From positions 18,870,678 to 18,934,677 of the forward strand of contig NC_092579.1 of assembly GCF_037975245.1 (NCBI RefSeq): a DNA stretch of 64,000 bases, written 5' to 3'. The position numbers were made by a program, and so were the translations under genes. Source of the stretch: Apostichopus japonicus. Its lineage: Eukaryota > Echinodermata > Holothuroidea > Aspidochirotida > Stichopodidae. Under the pieces are notes generated by a model, which saw nothing but the letters and a program-made list of their open reading frames with translations, was not told the DNA's origin and ran no database searches. Below are positions 35,258 through 45,689 of this stretch, piece after piece (position 1 is the stretch's first letter; the number at the start of each line of letters is the position of its first letter).

Positions 35258-38012
35258 GTTATAGGCCTATACACGATACATGAATATGGTTTCACTCCTT
35301 CGTGATAGTTATAATAGTAAATGTATTTATTATTAATCGTGCTTACAATAATACAACAACAACTAAAACATGTTATTTTGTGATTCAGATATCGGTATAC
35401 CGGTATGGAATCAACCGAAAACGTATCAATACCGGAAGCAAAATATAACGGAATAAAACACGAGAGAGGTTCCAGTGCATGTCAACCACTGTGTATATGT
35501 TGAAAGCCTGCCAACGTGTGAAATATTTCACCGATAAATGACAAACCTTTTCTGCGGTGGCGTTAAAAATATGATTTACTAGTAGAGTAAAGAGACAAAA
35601 ACTCTCTCTCGCTTTACATGATCGATATTAGCGTGTTTCGCCAAACATTTATCAAGTCCAGATAAAAATACATAAATCCGAGCGGTCTCGACCTTATAAT
35701 AAACAACTGTTGATTAACATACGAAGATACCCTCATGATGTCTTCACTAGTCCCTGCTTCCCATTCCTCCCCCCCCCCCCGCCCCCACTCCACTCCACCC
35801 CATTTCTATTTCACTTGTCATTCCTTTTTTTCTTTTTCTTTCTTTGCACCACCTTTGTCATACCTCTATGATATCGTCACTTTCCTGACTGGCACCATTC
35901 GCCCCTCCCCCACCAACCCCTTTCTTTTTCCTCCGTCACTTCTTTCTTATCAAACTTTTTTTTATCATTTTAATTTTGAATTTATTTTTGGAACCATTTT
36001 GTCAGATTCCACGGCCGTCAACTATTATTTCTCGGGGTTTCTGAAACCATTGAGTCCGTTCCAAATTGTTTTGCTTTCTTTTTTTTCATGGTTGCACCCA
36101 AGTTTATCAGATAAAACCTGTCACACGATTTGATTACAAAAATACATAGGCAACGGTTACCGTATGTCCCTGACGTTTCCACAAAGCATATACGATATAC
36201 CGTATTATATTACTTGATAAAAACGTCCCTGACGAGACAGCCCCGTTGTCTCGCCATCCATCTACTCGACAGAATTCCGTCTTCTAAAATAAACCCCCAA
36301 AAAACAAAAAAAACAAAAAAAATTACAAAGATAATTATAGATGTGTTTTTCTAAATGTATCAACGATATGTGGCATGAGGTCTGATGAAAAAGCCTATTT
36401 TCGCTGAACTCAACAAAGAAGCATATTAGGTTAATTAACGTTAGGTCTTGGTTGGCTCCGAAGTATGACGTAAATTTGGATCATTATCGGGTAAAGCCAG
36501 ACCCTAAATTATCTCTAAACGTCGCGAATATTTAGGGTTTTTATACCCCTAACAAGTAACCATGTAGTCTTAATTCTTGCAGTAGCGTTGCGTCTGAGAC
36601 CACTGTTCGTAACCTGTCGTGACGTGCGGAATGTATCTAACTCGGTTGGAAATTTGATTTGTGGGGACCTTCCATGATGCGATTTTGTTAACCAGCAAAA
36701 ATTAGAATGACCTTATACGGCATTTATACTAGCATGAGGTTAGATCTTTCAATTGTGTACAAATTTTTTGTTCATTTTACAAGGAAATGCCCTTATTTTT
36801 ATTATGTTTTGCCAAGTCACCGCACTACACTTTGGGCATCCTATACACGTAGCCTATAAAGCTCATGCACACACGATGTTTGGACATGCATATGTAGTAT
36901 ACACGAAGTGTATCGAGAATAGTACGTATACCGGTATTTGATATCATTGGTATATTTTCGTAAAAGTATAATTATGTTATTTTCCACAAAATGTCACGTA
37001 CAGAGGACATCCATACCATCGCAACATGTTATATGGACTTGAAACCGAAGCCATGAAATAATAGCGCAAATATGTTTAGGCTATAGTTGGGCCTATACAC
37101 TTGTGTTGGAGAAAATCTCTAAAATTGATTGAACAATTATTAGTATCTCAATGATTGAACTTAAATGGTATATGAATTGGTTCAAATGTCAGTTAAAATT
37201 CAAGGTAATTATGGTGAGGGGAGGGAAGAGAGGGGAGGGGGGTGCGTCAAAAGCCAGGTCGGGCCCCATGGACAACTGTATCACCGGGACCATTTTTGGA
37301 AGTATCATTTTCTCCCCGTATATTACGAAAAGGAGAAAATCTTATTCGTTATGTCATATTATCCCGGCCCCGCCTAAATGACCCCTGGTCAACTTCTTGT
37401 CCTGTCCTCCCCCCCCCCTCCCCACCCAAGATGGTGTCTTGGTATACTCTATAAGAGTTAGACTTAACAATGTACCGGAACTTCACCCATGCGGTCGGTT
37501 CCAAACTCCCCGGCCTAATAAGTCAATAGGTAAACCTTTAAAAGTTTAATAAAACAAATTTAGAACCATAAATCATATTTAAGATGCATTTTGATCTTCT
37601 TGCGGGTAATGGTTCTTGTTATTTTAGTACCCACGTCACGTACGGACGCGGTAACGGATGAGTCGCATCTTTCTATATTCCTACTTTTTTTTGTTTTTTT
37701 TTTATTCTTCGATTGTGGACCTCCTGTGACGGCCATTGTGGAGACATATTTTTTCTAAAGAAAAATAAAAGTTTTAATTTATTTTGGATATAAAAAGCGG
37801 CTAATATATCATGTCAAGTTTGTACATACCATAACTCGAATGGTATTGTATCAACAAAAAAAGTATCGTCAGGTTAGATAGATGTATATATTCGATCCAA
37901 GTAAAAGCTTTGTTAAATTTGACTTGCTTACAATGTCAAGAGTTAATGCCCGTGTGGTATATGTATATGCATAACTCGCTTCAACTGTATAAAATATGGC
38001 ATTATTGGAGTA

Positions 38013-38166
38013 TGGAACGCCAAAAAGGCTAAAAAGGCCGAAAAGATTGTAGTCACAATATACTATCGTATATATATGCTTTGATTTCATCATAGTATGC
38101 TTTTATATCATCACCGTGTAATTTAATGTCCTCATCGTGTACCCTTGACCCCTTTTTGGCGTTCCA
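38013..38166. mobile_element. Tc1/mariner-like MITE with perfect 16-bp terminal inverted repeats
   Basis: TGGAACGCCAAAAAGG at 38013-38028 is matched exactly by its reverse complement at 38151-38166. TA dinucleotides flank both ends (38011-38012 and 38167-38168), the target duplication of Tc1/mariner elements. The 154-bp interval is too short to encode a transposase. Confidence 0.7.
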
Positions 38167-38923
38167 TAGTTGAAGGTCCGTCTGTTAATAACTGGAACGT
38201 TCTATATGATAAGTCATACGCCTCGCCGTCACTCAGCGAAGGAAATCTTGGAATTATATAACTTCCATCTGAAAGATCTACGTCTTGTTACAAATTTATT
38301 AAAATGAAGAAGAAGTAGAAGCATAAGTAGGCCGATCGGAGACCTCAAAACAGGTGTCATTCGCCTTCCTCGAACCAAAAATGATAAAATCATAATTGTC
38401 CTACATATATAACCTATAGGCCAACAAAACTAACTTGGAGCAATTTTTCTTCTTACTTTTTTTTGTTAGTGTTTCGAATGAACCAAACCCCAAAAATGTG
38501 TCCACGGAACACTATAGGTGGTATGACGTAGAGTATAAATAGTGACTGCTGTGTGAAAAAGAAAATATTCAGCTTTCGATTCAAAAGATATGTAATAGAT
38601 TTTGCGAAATCTCTTCGAGTAACCTTCGTTTTTTTTCCGAGGCGGCAAGCGAGCGAGTATATACAAAATCTCGCCAGTTGTATTTGTAATCTGTTATAGG
38701 AAGAAACATCGAAATGAGACTTAGCCTATTTCCGTTACTGACAGGGGAGCATAAACACACTGTAGTTACGCAGGGAAGATCTTAAACTAGGAAAGCATAG
38801 ATATCAAGTTTGTTTCTCTCGAATTGAAACAAAATTCCATTTAAGCGCAAAATAAATTACAATAATTTGACAAAACAGTAAGCAGTAGATATATACTTTG
38901 CACAGAACCGTGCATAAAGATAC

Positions 38924-39952
38924 TGTAACGCTTTCCGCTTCGGTGGTATGGTGAAGTACCCAGTTGGCAATTGAGGAAGGGGGTTGTAGAAAGAGACTCG
39001 AGGACACCGTTGAAAAGAAGTACACTAACAGTGCATTATGAGTTTAAAAGGTATAATTAGGTAAACAATGTACCTGCCGTACATCTTTCGTAAAGCATGA
39101 TAAACAAATAATATATACAGAAAGTAGAACAATAAAACCTAAACACAATAACAAGGGCGTCATACAGGAACTAGCCCTAATATGTAAGCTGCCTAGCAGC
39201 GCAGCTAACTATAGGCGCTGCGTCAAAGACAACGCAGGCACAACGCAGGCTAAACTATAGGTACTGCGTCAAGGGCGACGCAGCGTAAGGACAACGCAGC
39301 GCAGCTAACGATGAAGTTCGGTCAGCCCGCGAACCCTACGCTGCGACGACCTTGCGCAGGCACAAGCAGTTACGCAGCGCAGCTGCAGAATGCATGCAGG
39401 CACAAGCAGTTACGCAGCGCAACTGCTGAGTGCATAACTTGACCCTCTGCACAAGCCAAAAATAATCTAAGTCCCTAAAACAACATACAAATTCGGCATA
39501 GATTCTGCCTAGCAAATTACACTAAATATATCGCAACTTAATGTCTAAAATCGCTCCTTGCACGACATTATAAATACCCCCGTAACTGTATAGAATCCTA
39601 TACACGATTTAATTAACCAATTATGAAAAAGCCAGTCAGATTGACAAGCGCCATAGCCCAATGACAGCCGGTCAACGGTCTCTACAATACTATACGAATA
39701 TGAACTAACCCCGCCCCACTGTCTATGCACCCCTAATAATTAACCGTATACTAAGAACAAAGGAGGCCTTGTCCACCGGACTGTTTACACAAAGCCCCGG
39801 CAGCAAGAACCAACTTCCGCAGCCAGCAATAAACTGATACTCAAGTTACACAAACTAGAGACCTCCTAGCTGAAACGTTACGTAAGAAACATTTTATAAC
39901 GGTTAATAGAAAATACGTACACACGAGAAAATTAGGTTGTTTTCCCGTAACA
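38924..39952 (-). repeat. 3' LTR of the Ty3/gypsy element
   Basis: This 1029-bp LTR is identical, as far as I can read, to the copy at 47394-48422. On the coding strand it begins TGTTACGGG and ends CGTTACA. A TATTTATA (39569-39576) could be the promoter TATA box. From 39195 to 39438 it carries clustered GCAGCGCAGC repeats and a 40-bp direct repeat (39359-39398 and 39399-39438). A 61-codon frame inside it is duplicated with the LTR and is not considered a gene. Confidence 0.93.
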
Positions 39953-39966
39953 CTCTTCCCACCCAA
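39953..39966 (-). other. Polypurine tract next to the 3' LTR
   Basis: On the coding strand the sequence directly before the 3' LTR is TGGGTGGGAAGAG, a purine-rich tract in the position of the plus-strand primer. It is preceded by the perfect hairpin AAATGCGAGGACGCATTT at 39972-39989. Confidence 0.75.
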
Positions 39967-41001
39967 GATACAAATGCGTCCTCGCATTTCTTACCATCTA
40001 AAACATGAACTAAATGTGTAACCTAAATCAAAATGGAATACCTCGTAAATCGAAACAACGGAATACCTATCAAGTGCATAACCCGCAAAGTAAACGTTCA
40101 CGTATTCAAGAACAAACTTAACATTCAAATGTTACTTAACGAGGTAAACAAACATAAACAAAGTAAAATAGCATGTACATGAATAAAAATGAAAGGTATA
40201 AAAGTAAACATAAACAAAGAATTTGAAAAAAATATAGTAAAACTTGTTTGATTAAAACAAACTCAATAGAAGAAAAATCAATAATAAAAACTTAAATGTC
40301 GCACGGTAATATACATTTCGTAATAATGTCTGACTATGACGCAATCTTGTGCAGAAACTACTGCTAACCCACTCCGCCACACCTGACAGACAACAAAATA
40401 AACAACGATAAAGAATAACAGCAACACAACAATTTGAGTGTCACCCATGCAACGCTTAAAATACAGCAAGATAAAACATTATTTTGATTTAACTACCCCT
40501 TCCCGCCAAAGAACCAAATGCGTCCTCGCATTTAACGGCAAAATTGAACAAAAATCAAAATGCAAGTTACAACTACAACAGCTTATTAGCAATATGAATA
40601 CAATACTGACCTGCATACGGTCCAAACAGAACACATGAATGGAAAATATTCATAAACAAGTAATAAAATCGTCCATGTTAAAGTATAAAAACAATAAATC
40701 TTTGAGTGTCCAACTGTCCATGAACAACTAGGAAACATTCAACTTCGTGAAAAGGAAATGCCGTAGCAGAGCGTCCACAGTAAAACACGTAAAATATAAG
40801 TTACCGCGGTCCACAGACAATCAAACTGGGTGGTTAACTAATTAAAACAGAAACGAGTAGAAGTGGTTTGTGTGGTATTGGTATCGCTGAAATTTCGAAA
40901 GTAATGTAAGATAAAACCGCGATTTTCAGGCAGGGAAAGATTTTGCGTAGTCTTGTTGCTTTATCCGCTTCACCTCTCAAAGTGGACGTGTGAGTTACAT
41001 T
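39967..41001 (-). other. Non-coding region between ORF3 and the 3' LTR
   Basis: This 1 kb stretch of the retrotransposon has no long open frame. It contains a second copy of the hairpin AAATGCGAGGACGCATTT (40516-40533), again followed on the coding strand by a purine-rich tract (GGCGGGAAGGGG, about 40496-40507), 544 bp from the first copy. The remainder is A-rich on the plus strand and otherwise featureless. Confidence 0.6.
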
Positions 41002-41604
41002 TTAAGCTTTATGTTCAAATTTGTCGACCGTTACGTAAATTTGTCCGTTCGGCAAGACTACAGTAGAGATTCGCTCGCTCAAGTTATTATTTCGCAGGCT
41101 GAGGTTTTCTTCGGCGATGTTTAGGTCGGCTGCTTCTTTAGCTCGTTTAATAACACGCAGTGCGTTTTCCTCACCATCGACTGTCGAAGGCCGCTTCGCA
41201 GGTGACACCTGTGGGGTGGGGGGAACATCCCTCTGTTGTGGTTCGTCCGTTCGTGGCAATCCATGTTCAGAATGCGGTGTCCCAAGTAGTTCGGACAACA
41301 TCGGCCACCCTGGTCCGTCAGTTCTCCGCTGGGGCCTCGGTGGGGATTTGAGGTGGGGAACGGTAGAAGTCGCTTCACCGGCACTAGTGGAAGGCCCTGC
41401 CAATGCATTTGTAGTTGAATGGCGGTTACTCGCATGGCGAGTTACGTCCGCTTTCCTCTCCGACGAGTAGTCGCATACGTCACACTTAAACATTTTCTTC
41501 ACATTCCCGTGCTTCTCACTATAGTGTCTCTTCAGTTCGGTAAGAGAGGGGTAGCGCCTCTTACACACCTTACACTTGTATTCAGCGTCGTACAGGGAAG
41601 ACAT
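41002..41604 (-). CDS. ORF3: C2H2 zinc-finger protein of the retrotransposon
   Basis: The ORF encodes 200 aa from the ATG at 41604 to a stop at 41002. The N-terminus holds two classical C2H2 fingers in tandem: Cys11, Cys14, His27, His32 and Cys41, Cys44, His57, His62 (both C-x2-C-x12-H-x4-H). A proline- and serine-rich linker follows (about 65-140), then a leucine-containing, coiled-coil-like stretch (about 145-185) and a short C-terminal tail. The frame is open upstream to 41919, overlapping the end of pol by 79 bases, but 41604 is its first ATG. The ORF lies downstream of pol where envelope or other accessory genes sit in some Ty3/gypsy elements, yet it has no signal peptide or membrane segment. 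It could be a DNA- or RNA-binding accessory factor. The function is unknown, and a captured host finger gene is a plausible origin. Confidence 0.8.
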   Translation of the reverse strand: MSSLYDAEYKCKVCKRRYPSLTELKRHYSEKHGNVKKMFKCDVCDYSSERKADVTRHASNRHSTTNALAGPSTSAGEATSTVPHLKSPPRPQRRTDGPGWPMLSELLGTPHSEHGLPRTDEPQQRDVPPTPQVSPAKRPSTVDGEENALRVIKRAKEAADLNIAEENLSLRNNNLSERISTVVLPNGQIYVTVDKFEHKA

Positions 41605-41840
41605 CGTAAAAACAAAACAATTAAACACAGTGTCAGCTAATGGTCTGGCAGTGTTGATAGCTCCGGAGGTGTTGGTATGAGTGAAGTTTTTAAACAACGG
41701 CCTTCGATGGTAGGGCGCTACGTGGGTATCTTCCCCAGCGGGATATCGTCCGGTGGTTAGGACTTCCCTCTTTTGTTTATGTTTTCCCGGGGGATAACTT
41801 TTGGACAAGAGGTGGTAGAGGTGATAGTTTCTTCTCCGTC

Positions 41841-44800
41841 TTAGTGCTTTCGCAGTTCCTCTATAGTGGGTACAACCAGGGGGGTTAAAGACTGAGTTTT
41901 CAGTGGTTTCAGTAACCACAAAGGTGGATCGTCTCCTACATACGGTTTTAGGCGGTTATGGTGTACAACGGTTGGTTCCTTCTTAGGTCCCATCTGCACT
42001 CGATATACAACATCTGTTAGTTTCTTGATAACCCGTCCCGGACCGTCCCATCGTTTCTGTAACTTGGGAGACACGCCTTTCTTTCTTTTGGTGTTCAAGA
42101 GCCAAATTATATCTCCTGCTTTATAGGTATGGGTATGTACAGCCTTGTCATGAAACTTTTTCTGCTTCTCACTAGAGAGTTTCAACCGTTTTCTCGCAAG
42201 TTCATGCACTTCGTACAGAGTTCCCTCTAGTTCTGTTACAAATTTCGGAATGGCTGTAGAAGTGGGTCCGACGCCGTCCGGTGGTGGGGGTACTGTGGTG
42301 CTGAGTGGGAGTCCCAGTTTTCGCCCAAGCATCAGTTCAGCCGGGGAGAACCCAGTGCTTTCATGTTCTGCCGAACGATAGGCCATTAGCACGTAGGGAA
42401 TCCATGAATCCCAATCAAGTTGGTCTTTGGCGACAACAGCCGATAACATCCCTGCTAACGTTCGATTAAACCTTTCAACCATCCCATCAGACTGAGGATG
42501 GAATGGTGTCGTTCTTGTTTTGTTGATGTCGAGCAACCGACACATGTGTTGAAATAGCTCCGACTCGAATTGCCTGCCCTGGTCGGTGTGTAATTCATCA
42601 GGCACTCCGTACCTACAGATAAACTGTTCTACTAACAGTCGGGCAACCGTTTCGGCCTCCATATCAGCCATCGGATACGCCTCTGTCCATTTAGTAAAAT
42701 AGTCGGCAATCACGAGAACGTAGCGGTTTCCACGAGTCGACTTCGGCAGCGGTCCCATGATGTCCATAGCACATCGTTGCATCGTGTGACCTGATCCATA
42801 CTGTTTAAGTTCTGCGTTAAATTTCTTGCTCGGTCCCTTCCTCGATGCACACTGATCACAACCCCTACACCAGTTCTCTACACTTCGCCGGTAACCACTC
42901 CAGTAGAACTTATCTCTTATTCGGCCCAGCGTTTTCTTCGCCATCAGGTGACCCGAAAGCCTGTCGTTGTGCGCCTGCGTCAATATTTCCTGCTGCAATT
43001 TCTTCGGTACAATCAGCTGCAGCATTACAGAGTTACCAGAGTCGGATTCAAGCTCCCGATAAAGCACGCCCTCTTTACGTTTCAGCCTGTCCCATTGGCC
43101 CCAATAGTTTCTAAGTGCAGGACTGCCAGGTGATACCTGCGCCCAGTCAGGCCTCGACTCCTGTACGTCCTTCCATAGTAGGATCGGTCCGATGTCGTTG
43201 TCGTTCAATTGCATCTCTCTTAATTCAGCTTGAGTGTGTTTGTGGTACCAGGGCGACACTTCGTTCTGATTGACCACCTCCGACTGTGAACCAGTAGCAT
43301 CTGAGTCTGAGAGTGTTGCGGGCGCATTAGTGATTGCAAAGATATTTCCCGTCTCTGTTTTTGCTACTTCTTCCTTTGCCTCGGAGTTGGTGCAAAACCG
43401 ACAATCAGTACAAGGCCTCCTGGACATGGCGTCGGCGTTACCATGTAGTCTACCCGGGCGGTGCTGAATTTCATAATGGTATATGGAAAGGGTTTCCAGC
43501 CATCTTGCAAGTTGACCTTCTGGATTTTTAAAGTTTGTCAGCCAACGAAGAGCCCCATGATCAGTACGGATAAGAAACTTTGCACCATATAGATAATGGT
43601 GAAAATGTTTTACCGACGCCACTATCGCCAAAAGTTCCTTTCTTGTGACGCAGTAATTCCTTTCTGCTTTCGACATTGCCTTACTAAAATAAGCTATTAC
43701 ACAATCTTGTGTGTTTCCTTCCTTGCGCTGGGAGAGGACTGATCCGTAGGCTAGGTTGCTGGCGTCTGTGTCCAAAATGAAAGTCCCTTTTTCTTCTGGG
43801 TAGGCTAGTATTGGACTGGTGGTCAAAGCATGTTTTAGCTTCTTAAAAGCCAGATCGCATTCATCGCACCAGACAAACTTTGTTTCCTTTTCTGTCAATC
43901 GGAACAAAGGCGCACACACTCTGGAAAATCCCTGAATGAACCGTCGGTAGTACGAGCAAAGTCCGATAAAGCTACGAACTTCCGTCACAGAACAAGGTGT
44001 CGGCCAGTCGACAACAGCTGTAATTTTCTCAGGATTCGGCGCAATACCTTTACTGGAGACAATGTGCCCTAGGTAACTGACTTCTCGCTGAAACAAGCAA
44101 CATTTCGATGGGTTCAGCTTCAACTTAGCTTCCCGAAGCCGTTGGAAAACTTCAGTAAGTCTGGTCAAAGCCTGATCAAACGACGTTCCGTAGACAATTA
44201 CATCGTCAAGATAGAGTAAACAGGTCTGCCACTGAAGTCCTCTTAGAACCCTCTCCATTAACCGTTCGAAAGTTGCGGGGGCATTGCACAGACCGAAAGG
44301 AAGAACCTTGAACTGAAACAAACCCCTGTTAGTTACAAACGCCGTCTTGTGACGATCCTGTTCGGCTACTTCGACCTGCCAATACCCGCTTGCTAGGTCC
44401 AGAGTAGAGAACCACTTCGAACCCGCCAGCGTGTCGAGGGAATCATCGATCCGGGGGAGGGGGTAAGAGTCCTTCTCCGTCACATTGTTCAGTTTCCTGT
44501 AATCTATACAATATCGAAGCGAACCGTCTTTCTTCTTCACAAGCACCACCGGGGAGGACCAGGCACTATTTGAGGGTTCGATGACTCCTTGTCTTAGCAT
44601 TTTGTCGAGTTCTTTGTCGGCTTCCGCCTTCTTATGAATAGTTAGCCGTCTAGGCGCCTGGCGGATGGGTTTCGCAGTACCAGTATCGATCTCGTGTTTA
44701 ACCAAGTCTGTACGACCAAGGTCTTCTTTCGATCGAGCGAAAACATTTGCGTTATCCGCAAGAAGCTGCCTTACCCTATCCGCCTCTTCCTTCGAAAGGT

Positions 44801-45689
44801 CGACGCAACTCTTTTCGGCCAGAATTTCGAGGTGTTCCCCCAACGCAATTATCCCTTTAGCACCTGACCTCTCCCCTTTAGTCACCGTCCGGCATTTCGC
44901 CCGCTCAGAAGCGATACTGTCGACTAGTTCGACGGGCTGGCATTGCCCGACAGAAGTTCCTTCATAAAGGGTAACTGGTCGGTCTGTCACATTCATCAGT
45001 CTTAAAGGAATCACTCCCTTAGACGGGTCCACGAGTGCCCTAGCCACCATCAACTGTCGACGTCTCAAGAAGCTTTCGCTGCACTCCACAATTGCACATG
45101 CCGACATCTCCATCTGCGCAGACGTTCTCGCCATGACAACTTTCTCGCTGCTAGCAGGAACAACTACAGTGTTAGCAACAACAACCCGAGTTCCAACAGA
45201 TTTATCCACATCTGTACCCAGTTGCTCCAGTTGCCTCTTCCCTATTGTTAACTTTCCTGCTCCAGCGTCAATTGTGCAGTTATACAACTTCAAAAAGTCA
45301 TAGCCCAGAAGCGCATCAGCATCGATATCCGCCACCAAAACTTCGTGCTCCACTTCAAGTTCACCCACTTTCAGAAGGAGATTTCCTCTTCCAAGAAATG
45401 TCAGCGGCCTACCGTCAGCAGCAGCCAAATCTAAAGGAACTTCATCCAGTCTCAAAGCTTTCCCCGTGGTCAGCCTCCTAAACACTCCCGTCTGTATTAC
45501 AGTAACTTCAGCACCAGTGTCTACCAGGAAATTCACCCTAACACCTTCCAGCTTCCCAGTTACATACAAACTGTTGGATCCAACTGACCACAATCGCTTC
45601 CGCGAAAGTGCTAACTCTATGGGCTCATTTTGGAAACAAGTTGACCTTCGCCCCGCAAGGTCAACTCCTAGCAGTTTTCCTTCTGAAGT
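41841..45689 (-). CDS. pol: pol polyprotein: protease, reverse transcriptase, RNase H, integrase
   Basis: The frame is open for 1282 codons before the stop at 41841. Numbering from the codon at 45593, the aspartic protease motif DTG is at 25-27; RT spans about 310-560 with LDLASGYWQ near 398-406 and YLDD at 461-464; RNase H starts near 605 (DTDAS); the integrase zinc site uses His875, His882, Cys912 and Cys915; catalytic residues are Asp944, Asp1004 and Glu1040 (D,D-35-E); a GPG-containing C-terminal module lies near 1182-1200. All key residues are present and no stop or frameshift interrupts it. It overlaps the end of gag by 22 bases in the -1 frame, so expression by -1 frameshifting is likely; no textbook slippery heptamer is evident, GGAAAAC at 45680-45674 being the nearest candidate. 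Confidence 0.93.
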   Translation of the reverse strand, partial: TSEGKLLGVDLAGRRSTCFQNEPIELALSRKRLWSVGSNSLYVTGKLEGVRVNFLVDTGAEVTVIQTGVFRRLTTGKALRLDEVPLDLAAADGRPLTFLGRGNLLLKVGELEVEHEVLVADIDADALLGYDFLKLYNCTIDAGAGKLTIGKRQLEQLGTDVDKSVGTRVVVANTVVVPASSEKVVMARTSAQMEMSACAIVECSESFLRRRQLMVARALVDPSKGVIPLRLMNVTDRPVTLYEGTSVGQCQPVELVDSIASERAKCRTVTKGERSGAKGIIALGEHLEILAEKSCVDLSKEEADRVRQLLADNANVFARSKEDLGRTDLVKHEIDTGTAKPIRQAPRRLTIHKKAEADKELDKMLRQGVIEPSNSAWSSPVVLVKKKDGSLRYCIDYRKLNNVTEKDSYPLPRIDDSLDTLAGSKWFSTLDLASGYWQVEVAEQDRHKTAFVTNRGLFQFKVLPFGLCNAPATFERLMERVLRGLQWQTCLLYLDDVIVYGTSFDQALTRLTEVFQRLREAKLKLNPSKCCLFQREVSYLGHIVSSKGIAPNPEKITAVVDWPTPCSVTEVRSFIGLCSYYRRFIQGFSRVCAPLFRLTEKETKFVWCDECDLAFKKLKHALTTSPILAYPEEKGTFILDTDASNLAYGSVLSQRKEGNTQDCVIAYFSKAMSKAERNYCVTRKELLAIVASVKHFHHYLYGAKFLIRTDHGALRWLTNFKNPEGQLARWLETLSIYHYEIQHRPGRLHGNADAMSRRPCTDCRFCTNSEAKEEVAKTETGNIFAITNAPATLSDSDATGSQSEVVNQNEVSPWYHKHTQAELREMQLNDNDIGPILLWKDVQESRPDWAQVSPGSPALRNYWGQWDRLKRKEGVLYRELESDSGNSVMLQLIVPKKLQQEILTQAHNDRLSGHLMAKKTLGRIRDKFYWSGYRRSVENWCRGCDQCASRKGPSKKFNAELKQYGSGHTMQRCAMDIMGPLPKSTRGNRYVLVIADYFTKWTEAYPMADMEAETVARLLVEQFICRYGVPDELHTDQGRQFESELFQHMCRLLDINKTRTTPFHPQSDGMVERFNRTLAGMLSAVVAKDQLDWDSWIPYVLMAYRSAEHESTGFSPAELMLGRKLGLPLSTTVPPPPDGVGPTSTAIPKFVTELEGTLYEVHELARKRLKLSSEKQKKFHDKAVHTHTYKAGDIIWLLNTKRKKGVSPKLQKRWDGPGRVIKKLTDVVYRVQMGPKKEPTVVHHNRLKPYVGDDPPLWLLKPLKTQSLTPLVVPTIEELRKH

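Larger units (their letters stand above)
29484..38923 (+). other. Netrin intron 1, part left of the LTR retrotransposon
   Basis: About 9.4 kb of intron follow the first netrin exon. I find no nested gene. Visible items are a perfect hairpin CATGGAGCT/AGCTCCATG at about 30588-30613, poly-G runs near 29791 and 33485, and the small transposons annotated separately at 33426, 34202, 34880 and 38013. C-rich stretches at 31795-31865 and 35760-35810 keep short meaningless frames open. Confidence 0.6.

Noticed and set aside
39545-39730. 61-codon frame, repeated at 48015-48200
   Set aside because: It lies inside the LTR and is duplicated only because the LTR is; it has no domain and no start context.
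41117-41470. 117-codon plus-strand frame
   Set aside because: It lies antisense to the zinc-finger ORF3, whose C2H2 motifs show which strand is coding.
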